DNA from: Ruminococcus sp.
Lineage (GTDB): Bacteria; Bacillota; Clostridia; Oscillospirales; Ruminococcaceae
NCBI GenBank assembly: GCA_015066815.1
Contig: SVNR01000012.1
Span: forward strand, 1 to 55,595
Direction of reading: 5' to 3'
DNA length: 55,595 nucleotides
Position 1 is the first letter of the stretch; each line of letters opens with the position of its first letter. The notes below the pieces were generated by a model, which saw nothing but the letters and a program-made list of their open reading frames with translations, made no database searches and was not told where the DNA came from. A program made the position numbers and the translations under genes. Positions 27,380 through 36,296 of the stretch are shown here, one piece after another.

Positions 27380-29806
27380 ATGAACAGATATGATTTTACT
27401 GCCATAGAAGCAAAGTGGCAGAAAATATGGGAAGAGAAAAAATGCTTCAGAGCAGGAACTGACTATTCAAAGCCGAAGTTCTATGCGCTTGTTGAATTTC
27501 CGTATCCGTCCGGACAGGGTCTTCACATAGGACATCCGCGTCCGTATACAGCTATGGATATTGTATCAAGAAAAAGAAGACTTGAGGGCTACAACGTTCT
27601 TTTTCCTATGGGCTGGGATGCTTTCGGACTTCCGACAGAAAACTATGCGATAAAGAACAAGATACACCCTGCAATAGTAACTGCAGACAATATAGCAAGA
27701 TTCAAGGGTCAGCTTCAGTCACTCGGACTTTCCTTTGACTGGGACAGAGAAGTAAACACTACAGACAAGGATTACTTCAAGTGGACTCAGTGGATCTTTT
27801 TACAGATGTTCAAAAAAGGTCTTGCATATAAGAAGGAAATGGCAGTAAACTGGTGTACATCATGTAAGGTAGTTCTTGCCAACGAAGAAGTCGTAGGCGG
27901 TGTATGCGAGAGATGTGGCGGCGAAGTTATAAGAAAAGTAAAGTCACAGTGGATGCTTAAGATAACAGAGTATGCACAGAGACTCCTTGATGATCTGTCA
28001 GAGGTTGATTATCTTGAAAAGATAAAGGCAACACAGACAAACTGGATAGGCCGTTCAACAGGTGCTGAGGTTGATTTTGAAACAACTGCCGGAGATAAGC
28101 TCAGAATATATACAACTCGTCCTGATACACTGTTTGGTGCGACATACATGGTAATATCACCGGAGCACCCTTATATAGACAAGTGGAAGGATATACTTTC
28201 AAACAACGAAGCTATACATGAATACCGTGAAAAGGCAGCAAGAAAGTCTGACTTTGAAAGAACCGAGATGGCAAAGGAAAAGACAGGTGTAAAGCTCGAG
28301 GGCGTTATGGCTGTAAATCCGGTAAACGGAAAAGAGATTCCGATATTTATTTCCGATTATGTACTTATGTCATACGGAACAGGTGCTATCATGGCTGTTC
28401 CTGCTCATGATACAAGAGACTATGATTTTGCAAAGGTATTTGGTCTGCCTATTATTGAAGTAGTAAAGGGCGGAGATATAGAAAAGGAAGCTTTTACTGA
28501 CTGCGAAACAGGCGTTATGGTAAACAGTGATTTTCTCGACGGACTTTCTGTTGAGGATGCAAAGGTAAAGATAAGAGAATGGCTTGAAGAAACAGGAAAG
28601 GGCGAATCCAAAGTAAACTACAAGCTCAGGGACTGGGTGTTCTCACGTCAGAGATACTGGGGTGAGCCGATACCGATAGTTCACTGCGAGAAGTGCGGTC
28701 AGGTCGGACTTCCGGAAAGCGAGCTTCCGCTGACTCTTCCGGACGTTGAGAGCTATATGCCTACAGATAACGGCGAGAGCCCTCTGTCAACTCTTGAAAG
28801 CTTCATAAACACAACATGTCCGTGCTGCGGAGGACCGGCAAAGAGAGAAACAGATACAATGCCTCAGTGGGCAGGTTCTTCATGGTATTTTCTCCGTTAC
28901 TGCGATCCTGATAATACAAAAGAGGTCGCATCAAAGGAAGCGCTCGATTACTGGATGCCTGTTGACTGGTACAACGGAGGTATGGAGCATACCACACTTC
29001 ACCTTCTTTATTCACGTTTCTGGCACAAGTTCCTTTATGATATCGGTGTAACTTCACAAAAAGAACCTTATATGAGAAGAACATCTCATGGTATGATTCT
29101 CGGAAAAGACCCTGATCATCCGGGTGAATTTACCAAGATGTCGAAGTCAAAGGGCAATGTAGTAAATCCTGATGAGGTTATAGAGATGTTCGGCGCTGAT
29201 ACAGTTCGTCTTTACGAAATGTTTATCGGTGACTTTGAAAAGCCGGCACCATGGAAGGATGACTCCATAAAGGGCTGTAAGAGATTTCTTGACAGAGTAT
29301 GGGCGCTCTCTGATATAGTTGTTGACGGCGACGAATACAGCGACAAGCTCAAGGTATCGTTCCACAAGACAATAAAGAAGGTTTCTGAGGATATAGAGTC
29401 GCTCAAGTTCAATACAGCTATCGCTTCGATGATGGCGCTTATAAACGATATATCCGCTGCAGGAAGCATAACAAGAAAGGAACTTAAGGATCTTCTCATC
29501 ATGCTTAATCCTTTTGCTCCTCATATAACAGAAGAAATGTACGAACAGAATGGTTTCGGAGGATATCTCCATGATCAGAGCTGGGTAACATATGACGAAG
29601 CACTCTGTATCGACGCTTCAGTAGAAATAGTTCTTCAGGTAAACGGAAAGCTCAAGTCCAGAATAATGATTCCTATGGGAACAGAAAAGGAAGAAGCTTT
29701 TGAGCTTGCTGCAAAGGATGAAAAGTTTGCAGAGGCAATTGCAGGAAAGAGTGTTGTAAAACAAATATATGTACAAAACAAGCTTGTGAATTTTGTAGTA
29801 AAATAA
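27380..29806 (+). CDS. leuS: Leucyl-tRNA synthetase
   Basis: 808 residues from ATG 27380 (GGGAG at 27366-27370; an in-frame TTG at 27374 is too close). Class I signature [18 protein letters not shown] (HIGH), zinc-like CTSCKVV and [10 protein letters not shown]1 editing domain (about 225-420, with [15 protein letters not shown]), and [14 protein letters not shown] near residue 585. Charges tRNA-Leu. There is no room for a T-box leader, as only 35 bp separate it from rsfS; it probably ends the ftsY operon. Confidence 0.97.
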   Translation: MNRYDFTAIEAKWQKIWEEKKCFRAGTDYSKPKFYALVEFPYPSGQGLHIGHPRPYTAMDIVSRKRRLEGYNVLFPMGWDAFGLPTENYAIKNKIHPAIVTADNIARFKGQLQSLGLSFDWDREVNTTDKDYFKWTQWIFLQMFKKGLAYKKEMAVNWCTSCKVVLANEEVVGGVCERCGGEVIRKVKSQWMLKITEYAQRLLDDLSEVDYLEKIKATQTNWIGRSTGAEVDFETTAGDKLRIYTTRPDTLFGATYMVISPEHPYIDKWKDILSNNEAIHEYREKAARKSDFERTEMAKEKTGVKLEGVMAVNPVNGKEIPIFISDYVLMSYGTGAIMAVPAHDTRDYDFAKVFGLPIIEVVKGGDIEKEAFTDCETGVMVNSDFLDGLSVEDAKVKIREWLEETGKGESKVNYKLRDWVFSRQRYWGEPIPIVHCEKCGQVGLPESELPLTLPDVESYMPTDNGESPLSTLESFINTTCPCCGGPAKRETDTMPQWAGSSWYFLRYCDPDNTKEVASKEALDYWMPVDWYNGGMEHTTLHLLYSRFWHKFLYDIGVTSQKEPYMRRTSHGMILGKDPDHPGEFTKMSKSKGNVVNPDEVIEMFGADTVRLYEMFIGDFEKPAPWKDDSIKGCKRFLDRVWALSDIVVDGDEYSDKLKVSFHKTIKKVSEDIESLKFNTAIASMMALINDISAAGSITRKELKDLLIMLNPFAPHITEEMYEQNGFGGYLHDQSWVTYDEALCIDASVEIVLQVNGKLKSRIMIPMGTEKEEAFELAAKDEKFAEAIAGKSVVKQIYVQNKLVNFVVK

Positions 29807-29834
29807 CAAAATACACTACGGTATGATTTTGTAC

Positions 29835-29864
29835 TTGACAACACTGTGTTCTGTGTGCTAAAAT
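29835..29864 (+). promoter_or_regulatory. Sigma-A promoter for rpsU
   Basis: TTGACA 29835-29840, 18-nt spacer, TAAAAT 29859-29864. It gives a leader of about 170 nt before rpsU. Confidence 0.7.
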
Positions 29865-29941
29865 AATATTATGTTATTTACACATCAATGGAATTATTGT
29901 TTACAATAGTCTGCAGTACACGGCGGACGGCTAAGAGAGAT

Positions 29942-30020
29942 AACAGAGGAGAAAAAACATTATTGATGACTGACATTGCTTTTTATGAAAAAGTGATGGT
30001 TTAGCATAAACCTCTGTCTT
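29942..30020 (+). promoter_or_regulatory. Structured rpsU leader with possible 14-codon upstream reading frame
   Basis: ACAGAGG (29943-29949) is complementary to CCTCTGT (30011-30017), enclosing about 60 nt that include a short hairpin GGTTTA/TAAACC (29998-30012). Inside lies a short frame from TTG 29963 or ATG 29966 to TAG 30002-30004, 13 to 14 codons, with AGGAG at 29947-29951 upstream. Folding or translating the two would be mutually exclusive, suggesting control of rpsU. This is a prediction by eye. Confidence 0.35.
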
Positions 30021-30042
30021 TGTGGCAAAGGGAGGGAATAAA

Positions 30043-30216
30043 GTGGCAGAAGTTCGTGTTGGTAAAAATGAATCTTTAGATACAGCACTCAAGCGTTTCA
30101 AGAGATCTTGCGCTAAGGATGGCGTTATCGCTGAGGTTCGTAAGAGAGAACACTACGAAAAGCCTTCGGTAAAGCGTAAGAAGAAGTCCGAAGCAGCTCG
30201 TAAGCGTAAGTATTAA
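30043..30216 (+). CDS. rpsU: 30S ribosomal protein S21 (bS21)
   Basis: 57 residues from GTG 30043, preceded by GGGAGGG at 30030-30036. An upstream in-frame GTG (30022) would add seven residues absent from the family and lacks its own site. Sequence [20 protein letters not shown] and a highly basic C-terminus are typical. S21 helps base-pairing of mRNA with the anti-Shine-Dalgarno end of 16S rRNA. Monocistronic, with its own promoter and terminator. Confidence 0.96.
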   Translation: MAEVRVGKNESLDTALKRFKRSCAKDGVIAEVRKREHYEKPSVKRKKKSEAARKRKY

Positions 30217-30228
30217 TCAAAAAAATTT

Positions 30229-30264
30229 TCCGGATAGAAAATTATTCTATCCGGATATTTTTTT
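30229..30264 (+). terminator. Intrinsic terminator of rpsU
   Basis: Perfect 11-bp stem TCCGGATAGAA 30229-30239 / TTCTATCCGGA 30245-30255, followed by TATTTTTTT. It isolates rpsU from the flagellar cluster. Confidence 0.9.
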
Positions 30265-30423
30265 ATTTTTCTATTAAAAAAAAAATAAAACTGTCGATAT
30301 ATTTAATATATTTTGACTTAATCGTAAAGTAGATATCGTATGGAAAAAAATGTATCGATTTAGAACCAGGATAATAAAATAGTTACAAATTCATAAAAAA
30401 TCATCTGATTTTATAGGCGATAC

Positions 30424-30452
30424 TTGATATTTTAGTTTTTATGATGTATAAT
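30424..30452 (+). promoter_or_regulatory. Sigma-A type promoter of the flagellar cluster
   Basis: TTGATA 30424-30429, 17-nt spacer, consensus TATAAT 30447-30452. Start expected near 30459, only 28 nt before flgB. The rest of the gap from 30265 to 30423 is AT-rich with no other recognisable signal; no c-di-GMP riboswitch signature was seen. Confidence 0.75.
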
Positions 30453-30486
30453 AAAATAATAAATCGAATTATAGGGAGGAATTATT

Positions 30487-30861
30487 GTGATATTGGATTC
30501 ATTACAGTTCAAGGCGATGGAAAGCGGAATAAAGGCCATGAACGTTAAGCAGCAGGTTCATACTCATAACATTGCAAATATGGATACACCTGATTACAAA
30601 ACAAAAACTTTTTCTTTTGAAAACACGCTCGAAAACCACATTGACAACATCGGAAAGAAAACCGATATAGAGTACAGCTTCGAAGCAAAAGTTGGCGAAA
30701 AGGATAACGTAGAGGTTCTTGTTGACGGCAATAACGTTGATATAGAAACTGAAAACATCGAGCTTTACAGTGCATACATCCAGTCATCTGCAATAATCCA
30801 GAAAATGAATTCGGTTATTTCTGACTACAGATATGTTCTTACAAACGCAAACTTCAAGTAA
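30487..30861 (+). CDS. flgB: Flagellar basal-body rod protein FlgB
   Basis: 124 residues from GTG 30487 with GGGAGGA at 30474-30480. Contains the rod/hook N-terminal motif HTHNIANMDTPDYKTK and a C-terminal helix that pairs with it. FlgB is the proximal rod subunit that links the rod to the MS ring. First gene of the flagellar cluster. Confidence 0.94.
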   Translation: MILDSLQFKAMESGIKAMNVKQQVHTHNIANMDTPDYKTKTFSFENTLENHIDNIGKKTDIEYSFEAKVGEKDNVEVLVDGNNVDIETENIELYSAYIQSSAIIQKMNSVISDYRYVLTNANFK

Positions 30862-30878
30862 GGAGGACGAACTAAACC

Positions 30879-31301
30879 ATGGCTTTTTTAAACGCACTTG
30901 ATACGGTAGGCTCTGCGCTTACTGCCGAGAGATTCAGAACAAACATAATCACACAGAACATAGCAAACCAGCTCACTGTGGGAGCAAACGGTGAAGATCC
31001 TTACAGAAGAAAGCAGGTAATTTTTCAGACGCGTCCCCAGACCTTCAGTGAAGCGCTTGATTCAGTTTCCGGAGGCGGAGTAAGGGTTACGAGAGTAGTT
31101 GAGAGTCAGGAGGATTTTAAGCCGGTATATGATCCGACACATCCTGAGGCTGATGAAGACGGTTATGTCTACTACCCTAATGTAAACAATACAGAAGAAC
31201 AGCTTGACCTTATGGAAGCAACCAGAGTATACGAAGCTAATATTTCAGCGCTGAGTGTTGTAAAAGCTATGGCATCAAAGGCACTCGAAATAGGAAGATA
31301 A
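30879..31301 (+). CDS. flgC: Flagellar basal-body rod protein FlgC
   Basis: 140 residues. N-terminal motif FRTNIITQNIANQLT and C-terminal NTEEQLDLMEATRVYEANIS are the paired rod helices. The usual NxxNxxT is slightly altered (N-IANQ). Proximal rod component. 17 bp after flgB with an AAGGAGG site. Confidence 0.94.
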   Translation: MAFLNALDTVGSALTAERFRTNIITQNIANQLTVGANGEDPYRRKQVIFQTRPQTFSEALDSVSGGGVRVTRVVESQEDFKPVYDPTHPEADEDGYVYYPNVNNTEEQLDLMEATRVYEANISALSVVKAMASKALEIGR

Positions 31302-31328
31302 AAAACTAAGGATATGAGGGAATAAAAA

Positions 31329-31646
31329 ATGATAAACACAACTTTTATAACTCCGCTTACAAGTATGCCGACGCTTGAACAGATAGGTACCGGACTTAAG
31401 AGCCATACTGAGAAGGATACAGGAGCTATGTCCTTTGCCGATACACTCAGAAGCAAGATCCAGGAAGTAAAGGATCTTGAACAGGCGTCACTTGACAGTG
31501 CATATGCTGTGTCGATGGGACAAACAGAAGACATAGAGGGCGCTATGATAGATGCTGCAAAGGCATCTGTTGCGATTGAAACAACAGTTCAGCTCACAAC
31601 AAGAGCAGTAAATGCATACAAGGAAATAATCCAGATGCAGATCTGA
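31329..31646 (+). CDS. fliE: Flagellar hook-basal body protein FliE
   Basis: 105 residues, full length: central MSFADTLRSKIQEVKDLEQAS and C-terminal AIETTVQLTTRAVNAYKEIIQMQI. FliE is the adaptor between the MS ring and the rod. It is followed by a 215-bp gap holding repeat R3. Confidence 0.94.
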   Translation: MINTTFITPLTSMPTLEQIGTGLKSHTEKDTGAMSFADTLRSKIQEVKDLEQASLDSAYAVSMGQTEDIEGAMIDAAKASVAIETTVQLTTRAVNAYKEIIQMQI

Positions 31647-31660
31647 TTTTTATTGCAGCT

Positions 31661-31769
31661 GATAGTAAACGACAAGCTGTACGACGTTTACTATCAGCCG
31701 ATATGCAAGGTAGAAAAAATAAATTTATTATAGTGAACGTAAAAATATTTTTTTACGTTCACTATAATA
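31661..31769. repeat. Composite palindromic repeat, copy R3 (A - deleted B - A)
   Basis: First A hairpin GATAGTAAACG 31661-31671 / CGTTTACTATC 31685-31695. B is reduced to GCCGATATGCAAGG starting at 31697. The second A hairpin is a perfect 20-bp stem, arms 31726-31745 and 31750-31769 with a 4-nt loop. It lies between fliE and fliF. Confidence 0.9.
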
Positions 31770-31861
31770 AATAATTGATTTTCGGAATCAGAGGAAATCA
31801 GCAGGAAAAACAGTTTATAATTATTTTGATGACTTTAAGTGTATGGAGAATGATTTGATAA

Positions 31862-33466
31862 ATGAAAGAAAAGGCTAAAAAAGTACTGGACAAGCTAAAG
31901 GGCTTCTGGGGAGGACTTACCAAAAAGGTAAGGATAATATTATGTGCCGGTCTTGGAGTACTTGTTGTTGGGGCGGTTATACTTACAGTGGTGCTCAATA
32001 CTTCTTCTAACGGATGGCTTGTGCTTTTCCCGGGAATGACAAGTGATGAGGCCTCTGAGGTTTATCTCGAGCTTGAAAACATGGAAGTAGAAACGAGGAT
32101 CAACTCGAAAGGCGAGATCGAGGTAAAGGAGGAAGAGTGGGATACTCTTGTATATAAGCTTGCAGAAAAAGGCTATCCGCAGTCTGCTCCGTCATACGGC
32201 ACTTTCTTTGATAACCTGAGTATGACAATGAGTGAGTTCGAAAAGAAACAGACTCTTCGTTACGAGCTTCAGGACAGAATACAGACCACTCTTAAAAGAA
32301 TAGACGGCGTAAGAGGTGCTATAGTAACGATAAGCGTTCCGGAAGAAACAAACTATGTATGGAACGAAAACAAAGAAAAAGCCACAGCAAGCGTAATGCT
32401 CACTCTTGACAAGCCGGAAAACTTTACAGGACAGCAGGTGAGCGCTGTAAAGAATATAGTAGCATACAGTGCCCAGCAGGTACTTCCTGAAGATGTTTCC
32501 GTAGTTGATGCTTCAACAGGTGAAGAGCTTCAGATAGAAGAGGAAGAAGATACTTCAGACTTCTACGATGACGAAAGAAGAATAAACTATTCAAACATAA
32601 TCAAAGATCAATATGAAATGAATGCCTATCGCATACTTGCTCCTATATACGGTGAGGATGGAGTTTTTGCAGTAGCTTCAGTAGATGTTGACTACGATAA
32701 GATAAACGAAGAAGTAAAGGAGTTTATCACTAACGAAGACGGAGAAGGCGTCAAGGAAAACCAATACATAAGATATGATGTTGATGGAGTTGTTGATCCG
32801 GGCGGAATAACAGGTGAGGAAGACAACACAGATATTCCGAACTACGGAAATCTCGAAGAGGATCTTTCTTCAGACTATACTCCGGAGTATGAAAGAAAAA
32901 CTGAGTGGGCTATAGGTTATATCCTTACTCAGAAGGAAAAGGCTCAGGGTGTTATAACTGATGCAAGTATTTCTGTTGTTGTAACAACAGAATCAGGAAA
33001 GCTTACAGCAGATGAAGAACAAAACGTTATTCAGCTTGTAAGAAACGCAACTAACATCGATGTAGACAAAATTTCAGCTTCAGCAAGACTTGCAGATTCT
33101 ATAATCGGTCCTGGAGATGTTCCTGTTCCCGGAGAGGATACAGGCCTTGCGAAGCTTCTTAACAGCAAATGGTTCAAGTGGCTCTTGCTTGCAGCTGCTA
33201 TACTTCTTCTTGCAATAGTTCTTCTTGTTGTTACAATAATAAACAGAAGAGCTAAGAAGAGAATAGCTGAAGCAGAGGCTCAGAGCGCAGCTATGATAGA
33301 GGATATGCAAAAAACTATGGAAGAGGATAAACTCAGAAAGAGTATTGAAGAAGCGGCAAAAGAACACAACGAAAGCATTAACGCTACTGCAAACGAGGTT
33401 AAGGAATTTGCAAAGAAAAATCCTGAAATCGCCGCAGCGCTTATCCGTTCTATGATGAAAGAATAA
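31862..33466 (+). CDS. fliF: Flagellar MS-ring protein FliF
   Basis: 534 residues. Transmembrane helices at about 22-44 and 437-460 flank the large periplasmic ring-building domains. The C-terminus VKEFAKKNPEIAAALIRSMM matches the cytoplasmic FliG-binding segment of FliF. FliF forms the MS ring around the export gate. fliG normally follows fliF, but here fliH begins 13 bp later. Confidence 0.95.
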   Translation: MKEKAKKVLDKLKGFWGGLTKKVRIILCAGLGVLVVGAVILTVVLNTSSNGWLVLFPGMTSDEASEVYLELENMEVETRINSKGEIEVKEEEWDTLVYKLAEKGYPQSAPSYGTFFDNLSMTMSEFEKKQTLRYELQDRIQTTLKRIDGVRGAIVTISVPEETNYVWNENKEKATASVMLTLDKPENFTGQQVSAVKNIVAYSAQQVLPEDVSVVDASTGEELQIEEEEDTSDFYDDERRINYSNIIKDQYEMNAYRILAPIYGEDGVFAVASVDVDYDKINEEVKEFITNEDGEGVKENQYIRYDVDGVVDPGGITGEEDNTDIPNYGNLEEDLSSDYTPEYERKTEWAIGYILTQKEKAQGVITDASISVVVTTESGKLTADEEQNVIQLVRNATNIDVDKISASARLADSIIGPGDVPVPGEDTGLAKLLNSKWFKWLLLAAAILLLAIVLLVVTIINRRAKKRIAEAEAQSAAMIEDMQKTMEEDKLRKSIEEAAKEHNESINATANEVKEFAKKNPEIAAALIRSMMKE

Positions 33467-33479
33467 GGATGTGGATTGA

Positions 33480-34391
33480 TTGCGACGAATCTTTAGATCA
33501 GAAGATGTTGTAAAAATAGCCGAAGCAGTCAGGATCCCTGACTGTACGGTACGTATACAGCCCCGGACCTTGCCGGAGTCAACTATTGTTGAAAAGTCCG
33601 GTGAGGATTCTGAGAAAACAATATCAGATATCCCCGAGGAGCTTGTTTCGGATCATACTTCTGATGATGAGTATGACACAGGGGAGACTATTGAAGAAAA
33701 AACAATAAACGCCGAGGAGGCATTACAGGCTCTCAGACTTGAGCTTGAAAGCGAACGCGAAAAGTTCCTTATAGAGCGTGATGCAGTATTAAAAAAAGCT
33801 CATTCGGAAGCTGCAAGTATTCTTGAGGAGGCACAGTCTCAGAGCAGAAAGCTTTTAGATGATGCAGCTGCTCAGGCAGATGATGTTCTGAAGGCAGCAA
33901 AAGAAAAAGGATATATGGAAGGCGTAGAGGCAAGAAAGAGCGAAATAGACTCATTTCTTAAGAGCCTCGAACAAGGTCTTGGTGAATTAAAAACAAATCA
34001 GGAAGAATTCTTTGATAAGTATGCTTCAGAGCTAAGATTTCTTGCACTGGAGATAGCAGAAAAAATAGTAGCACAGAAACTTGAATGTGATGAAAAGGTT
34101 CTTTTCCCGTTAGTAAGAAGTGCAGTAAAGACTTTGCGTGACGTAAGCTGGATAAAGGTAGAGGTTTCCGATAAGCTGCGAAAGGTAGCATCGGAACTTG
34201 AAGAGGTTCTTGCTGAAGCAAAGCCGTCGCAGAGCATCGAGCTGGAGCTGAGACGTGACGCAGATATAGGGACGTGTGTTGTACATACGGCAGAGGGTGT
34301 GATCGTTGCTTCGGTTCTTACCCAGATAGAAAATATTCATAATTATTTCGGGCAGTATAAGGAAAGTGATGAAAATGAGCGTGAGGCTTGA
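33480..34391 (+). CDS. fliH: Flagellar export ATPase regulator FliH
   Basis: 303 residues from TTG 33480. An acidic N-terminal part (to about 80) is followed by a long Glu/Ala/Lys coiled coil (about 80-160) and the C-terminal FliH/HrpE globular domain (ALEIAEKIVAQKLECDEK, EVSDKLRKV, IELELRRDADIGTCVV). FliH binds FliI and holds it at the C ring and export gate. It overlaps fliI by about 23 nt. It is longer than enterobacterial FliH (235) but normal for Clostridia. Confidence 0.9.
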   Translation: MRRIFRSEDVVKIAEAVRIPDCTVRIQPRTLPESTIVEKSGEDSEKTISDIPEELVSDHTSDDEYDTGETIEEKTINAEEALQALRLELESEREKFLIERDAVLKKAHSEAASILEEAQSQSRKLLDDAAAQADDVLKAAKEKGYMEGVEARKSEIDSFLKSLEQGLGELKTNQEEFFDKYASELRFLALEIAEKIVAQKLECDEKVLFPLVRSAVKTLRDVSWIKVEVSDKLRKVASELEEVLAEAKPSQSIELELRRDADIGTCVVHTAEGVIVASVLTQIENIHNYFGQYKESDENEREA

Positions 34392-35694
34392 TCATTCAAA
34401 GCTTCGCCGCAGCATGAGACCGAACAACTTCTATACAACTCTCGGAAAGATAGAACAGATAGTCGGAATGACTGTAGAAGCGTCCGGTATGTCCTGCAAT
34501 ATAGGGGATGTCTGTTCTATTTCAGTAGTTGGCAAGGAAAGAAAAAAGATACTTTCTGAAGTAGTAGGGTTCAAGAACAACAAAGTGCTTCTCATGCCAT
34601 ACGGTGAAATAAACGGTATAGGTTACGGAAGCTTTGTAAGCAATACAGGTGAAAAGCTCAAGATAAAGATGAGCGAAGCCCTTATAGGGCGTACGATAGA
34701 TGCCCTTGGAAATCCTATCGACGGCAAGGGTGATATAGACTCAGATGTATATTACAGTATTAACGGCGTACCTGCCAATCCTATGACCAGACCGCCTATT
34801 TTTGAACCTCTGGAATTCGGAGTCAAAGCTATAGACGGAATGATAACTATAGGAAAAGGGCAGAGAATGGGTATATTTGCAGGAAGTGGTGTCGGAAAGA
34901 GTACTCTCATGGGTATGATAGCCCGAAACATCAAGGCAGATGTAAACGTTGTTGCACTTATAGGAGAACGTGGACGAGAGCTTATGGAGTTTATAAACAA
35001 GGATCTCGGCCCGGAGGGAATAAAACGAAGCGTTCTTGTTGTTGCCACATCTGACCAGCCCGCAATGCTCCGTTCAAAGTGTGCACAGACTGCAACGGCT
35101 ATTGCCGAATACTTCAAGGATCAGGGTAAGGATGTACTTCTGATGATGGACTCTCTTACACGTTTTTGTATGGCAGAAAGAGAGATAGGACTCAGCGTAG
35201 GTGAGCCGCCTATAGCCAGAGGCTATACTCCTTCAATATATGCATCGCTTCCAAAGCTTCTTGAACGATGCGGAAACTTTGAAAAGGGTTCTATAACAGG
35301 TATTTTTACAGTACTTGTTGAAGGTGATGACTCAAACGAACCTATTTCAGATACAGTAAGAGGTATTATTGACGGTCATATAATGCTTTCAAGAAAAATA
35401 GCCATGAAAAATCACTATCCGGCTATTGATGTACTGGCAAGCATAAGCCGACTGATGTCAAGTATAGCGTCTCCTGAGCAGAAGGCTGCGGCAGGACAGA
35501 TAAGAAAGATAATGTCGCTTTACCAGGATAATCAGGACCTCATATCCATAGGTGCTTACAAGAGCGGAACAAATTCTGAGCTTGATACAGCAATAAGAAA
35601 AATGGATTCGGTAAACAGATTTTTACAGCAAAGAGTAGATGAAAATTCAAGTATGGAAGAAACAATACGCAGTATGATGGAAATTATCAAGTAA
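34369..35694 (+). CDS. fliI: Flagellum-specific ATPase FliI
   Basis: 441 residues from ATG 34369 (AAGGA 34359-34363; GTG 34366 and ATG 34375 are alternatives). F1-beta-like fold: Walker A GSGVGKSTLM, ALIGERGREL, Walker B VLLMMDSLTRF and RGYTPSIYASLPKLLERCG. It powers and orders substrate delivery to the export gate. Embedded between fliH and fliJ, its two partners. Confidence 0.96.
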   Translation: MKMSVRLDHSKLRRSMRPNNFYTTLGKIEQIVGMTVEASGMSCNIGDVCSISVVGKERKKILSEVVGFKNNKVLLMPYGEINGIGYGSFVSNTGEKLKIKMSEALIGRTIDALGNPIDGKGDIDSDVYYSINGVPANPMTRPPIFEPLEFGVKAIDGMITIGKGQRMGIFAGSGVGKSTLMGMIARNIKADVNVVALIGERGRELMEFINKDLGPEGIKRSVLVVATSDQPAMLRSKCAQTATAIAEYFKDQGKDVLLMMDSLTRFCMAEREIGLSVGEPPIARGYTPSIYASLPKLLERCGNFEKGSITGIFTVLVEGDDSNEPISDTVRGIIDGHIMLSRKIAMKNHYPAIDVLASISRLMSSIASPEQKAAAGQIRKIMSLYQDNQDLISIGAYKSGTNSELDTAIRKMDSVNRFLQQRVDENSSMEETIRSMMEIIK

Positions 35695-35706
35695 AGGGCA
35701 CTTAAA

Positions 35707-36177
35707 ATGAAAAAGTTTAATTTTACTTTAAAAAGAATGCGTGATTACAAAAACCAGATACTTGAAGGCGAAAAAGGTTATCTTTTGAGCCTGTATTCAG
35801 AATACAACCAGCTCGAATCAAGATACAATGATCTTAACAACGAAATGAAAAACGTGTGCCTTGAATCATCTGATGCACTGAAAAACGGAATAAGCGTAAG
35901 GGATATACAGGTTTTTGAAATGAAAAAATCCTCCATACGCAGGGAACAGTCACAGCTGAGAATACAGATGAACGTTATGGAGTCATCCATAGAAAGACAG
36001 CGCAGAGTAGTTGTAAGATTGTCACAGGAGGTATCCGGTCTCGATAAGCTTGAAGAAAAGCAGAGAGCGGAATACGATTATCTTGTAACCAAAGAAAACG
36101 AGCAGATAATTGAGGAATTTCTTTCGTTCAAAATATCAAAGGGTTCAGACGAAAGCTTTGATATGAACGAAATGTAA
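35707..36177 (+). CDS. fliJ: Flagellar export chaperone FliJ
   Basis: 156 residues, almost entirely alpha-helical coiled coil. N-terminal FNFTLKRMRDYKNQILEGEK is the family start. FliJ forms the stalk in the FliI hexamer and contacts FlhA. Identification relies on length, coiled coil and position directly after fliI. Confidence 0.85.
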   Translation: MKKFNFTLKRMRDYKNQILEGEKGYLLSLYSEYNQLESRYNDLNNEMKNVCLESSDALKNGISVRDIQVFEMKKSSIRREQSQLRIQMNVMESSIERQRRVVVRLSQEVSGLDKLEEKQRAEYDYLVTKENEQIIEEFLSFKISKGSDESFDMNEM

Positions 36178-36180
36178 ATT

Positions 36181-36260
36181 TATAGTGAACAAAAAATATT
36201 TTTTTAGTTCACTATCAGCCGATATGCACGGAGTGACCGCAGGGAACTGATGTGCAAGGC
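36181..36260. repeat. Composite palindromic repeat, copy R4 (A - B)
   Basis: A hairpin TATAGTGAAC 36181-36190 / GTTCACTATC 36207-36216, then B at 36218-36260, exactly 43 nt (begins GCCGATATGCAC, ends GTGCAAGGC; inner stem partly disrupted). It fills the gap between fliJ and fliK. Confidence 0.9.
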
Positions 36261-36296
36261 TAATAATATATATTATTTGTGAAAGGGGGGGAGTCA

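Noticed and set aside
30022-30042. Longer S21 starting at GTG 30022
   Set aside because: The strong GGGAGGG lies between this codon and GTG 30043, and the family N-terminus starts at the latter.
31726-31769. A hairpins as intrinsic terminators
   Set aside because: Stems are AT-rich, loops are A/T runs, and no T tract follows the stem; several lie in front of genes that must be transcribed through them.
36218-36225. GCCGATAT at the start of module B resembles the -10 box of sigma-28 flagellar promoters (GCCGATAA)
   Set aside because: No TAAA box lies 15 nt upstream in R3 or R4 (the positions read TGTA and TTTT), and the motif is part of the outer stem of B in non-flagellar locations too.
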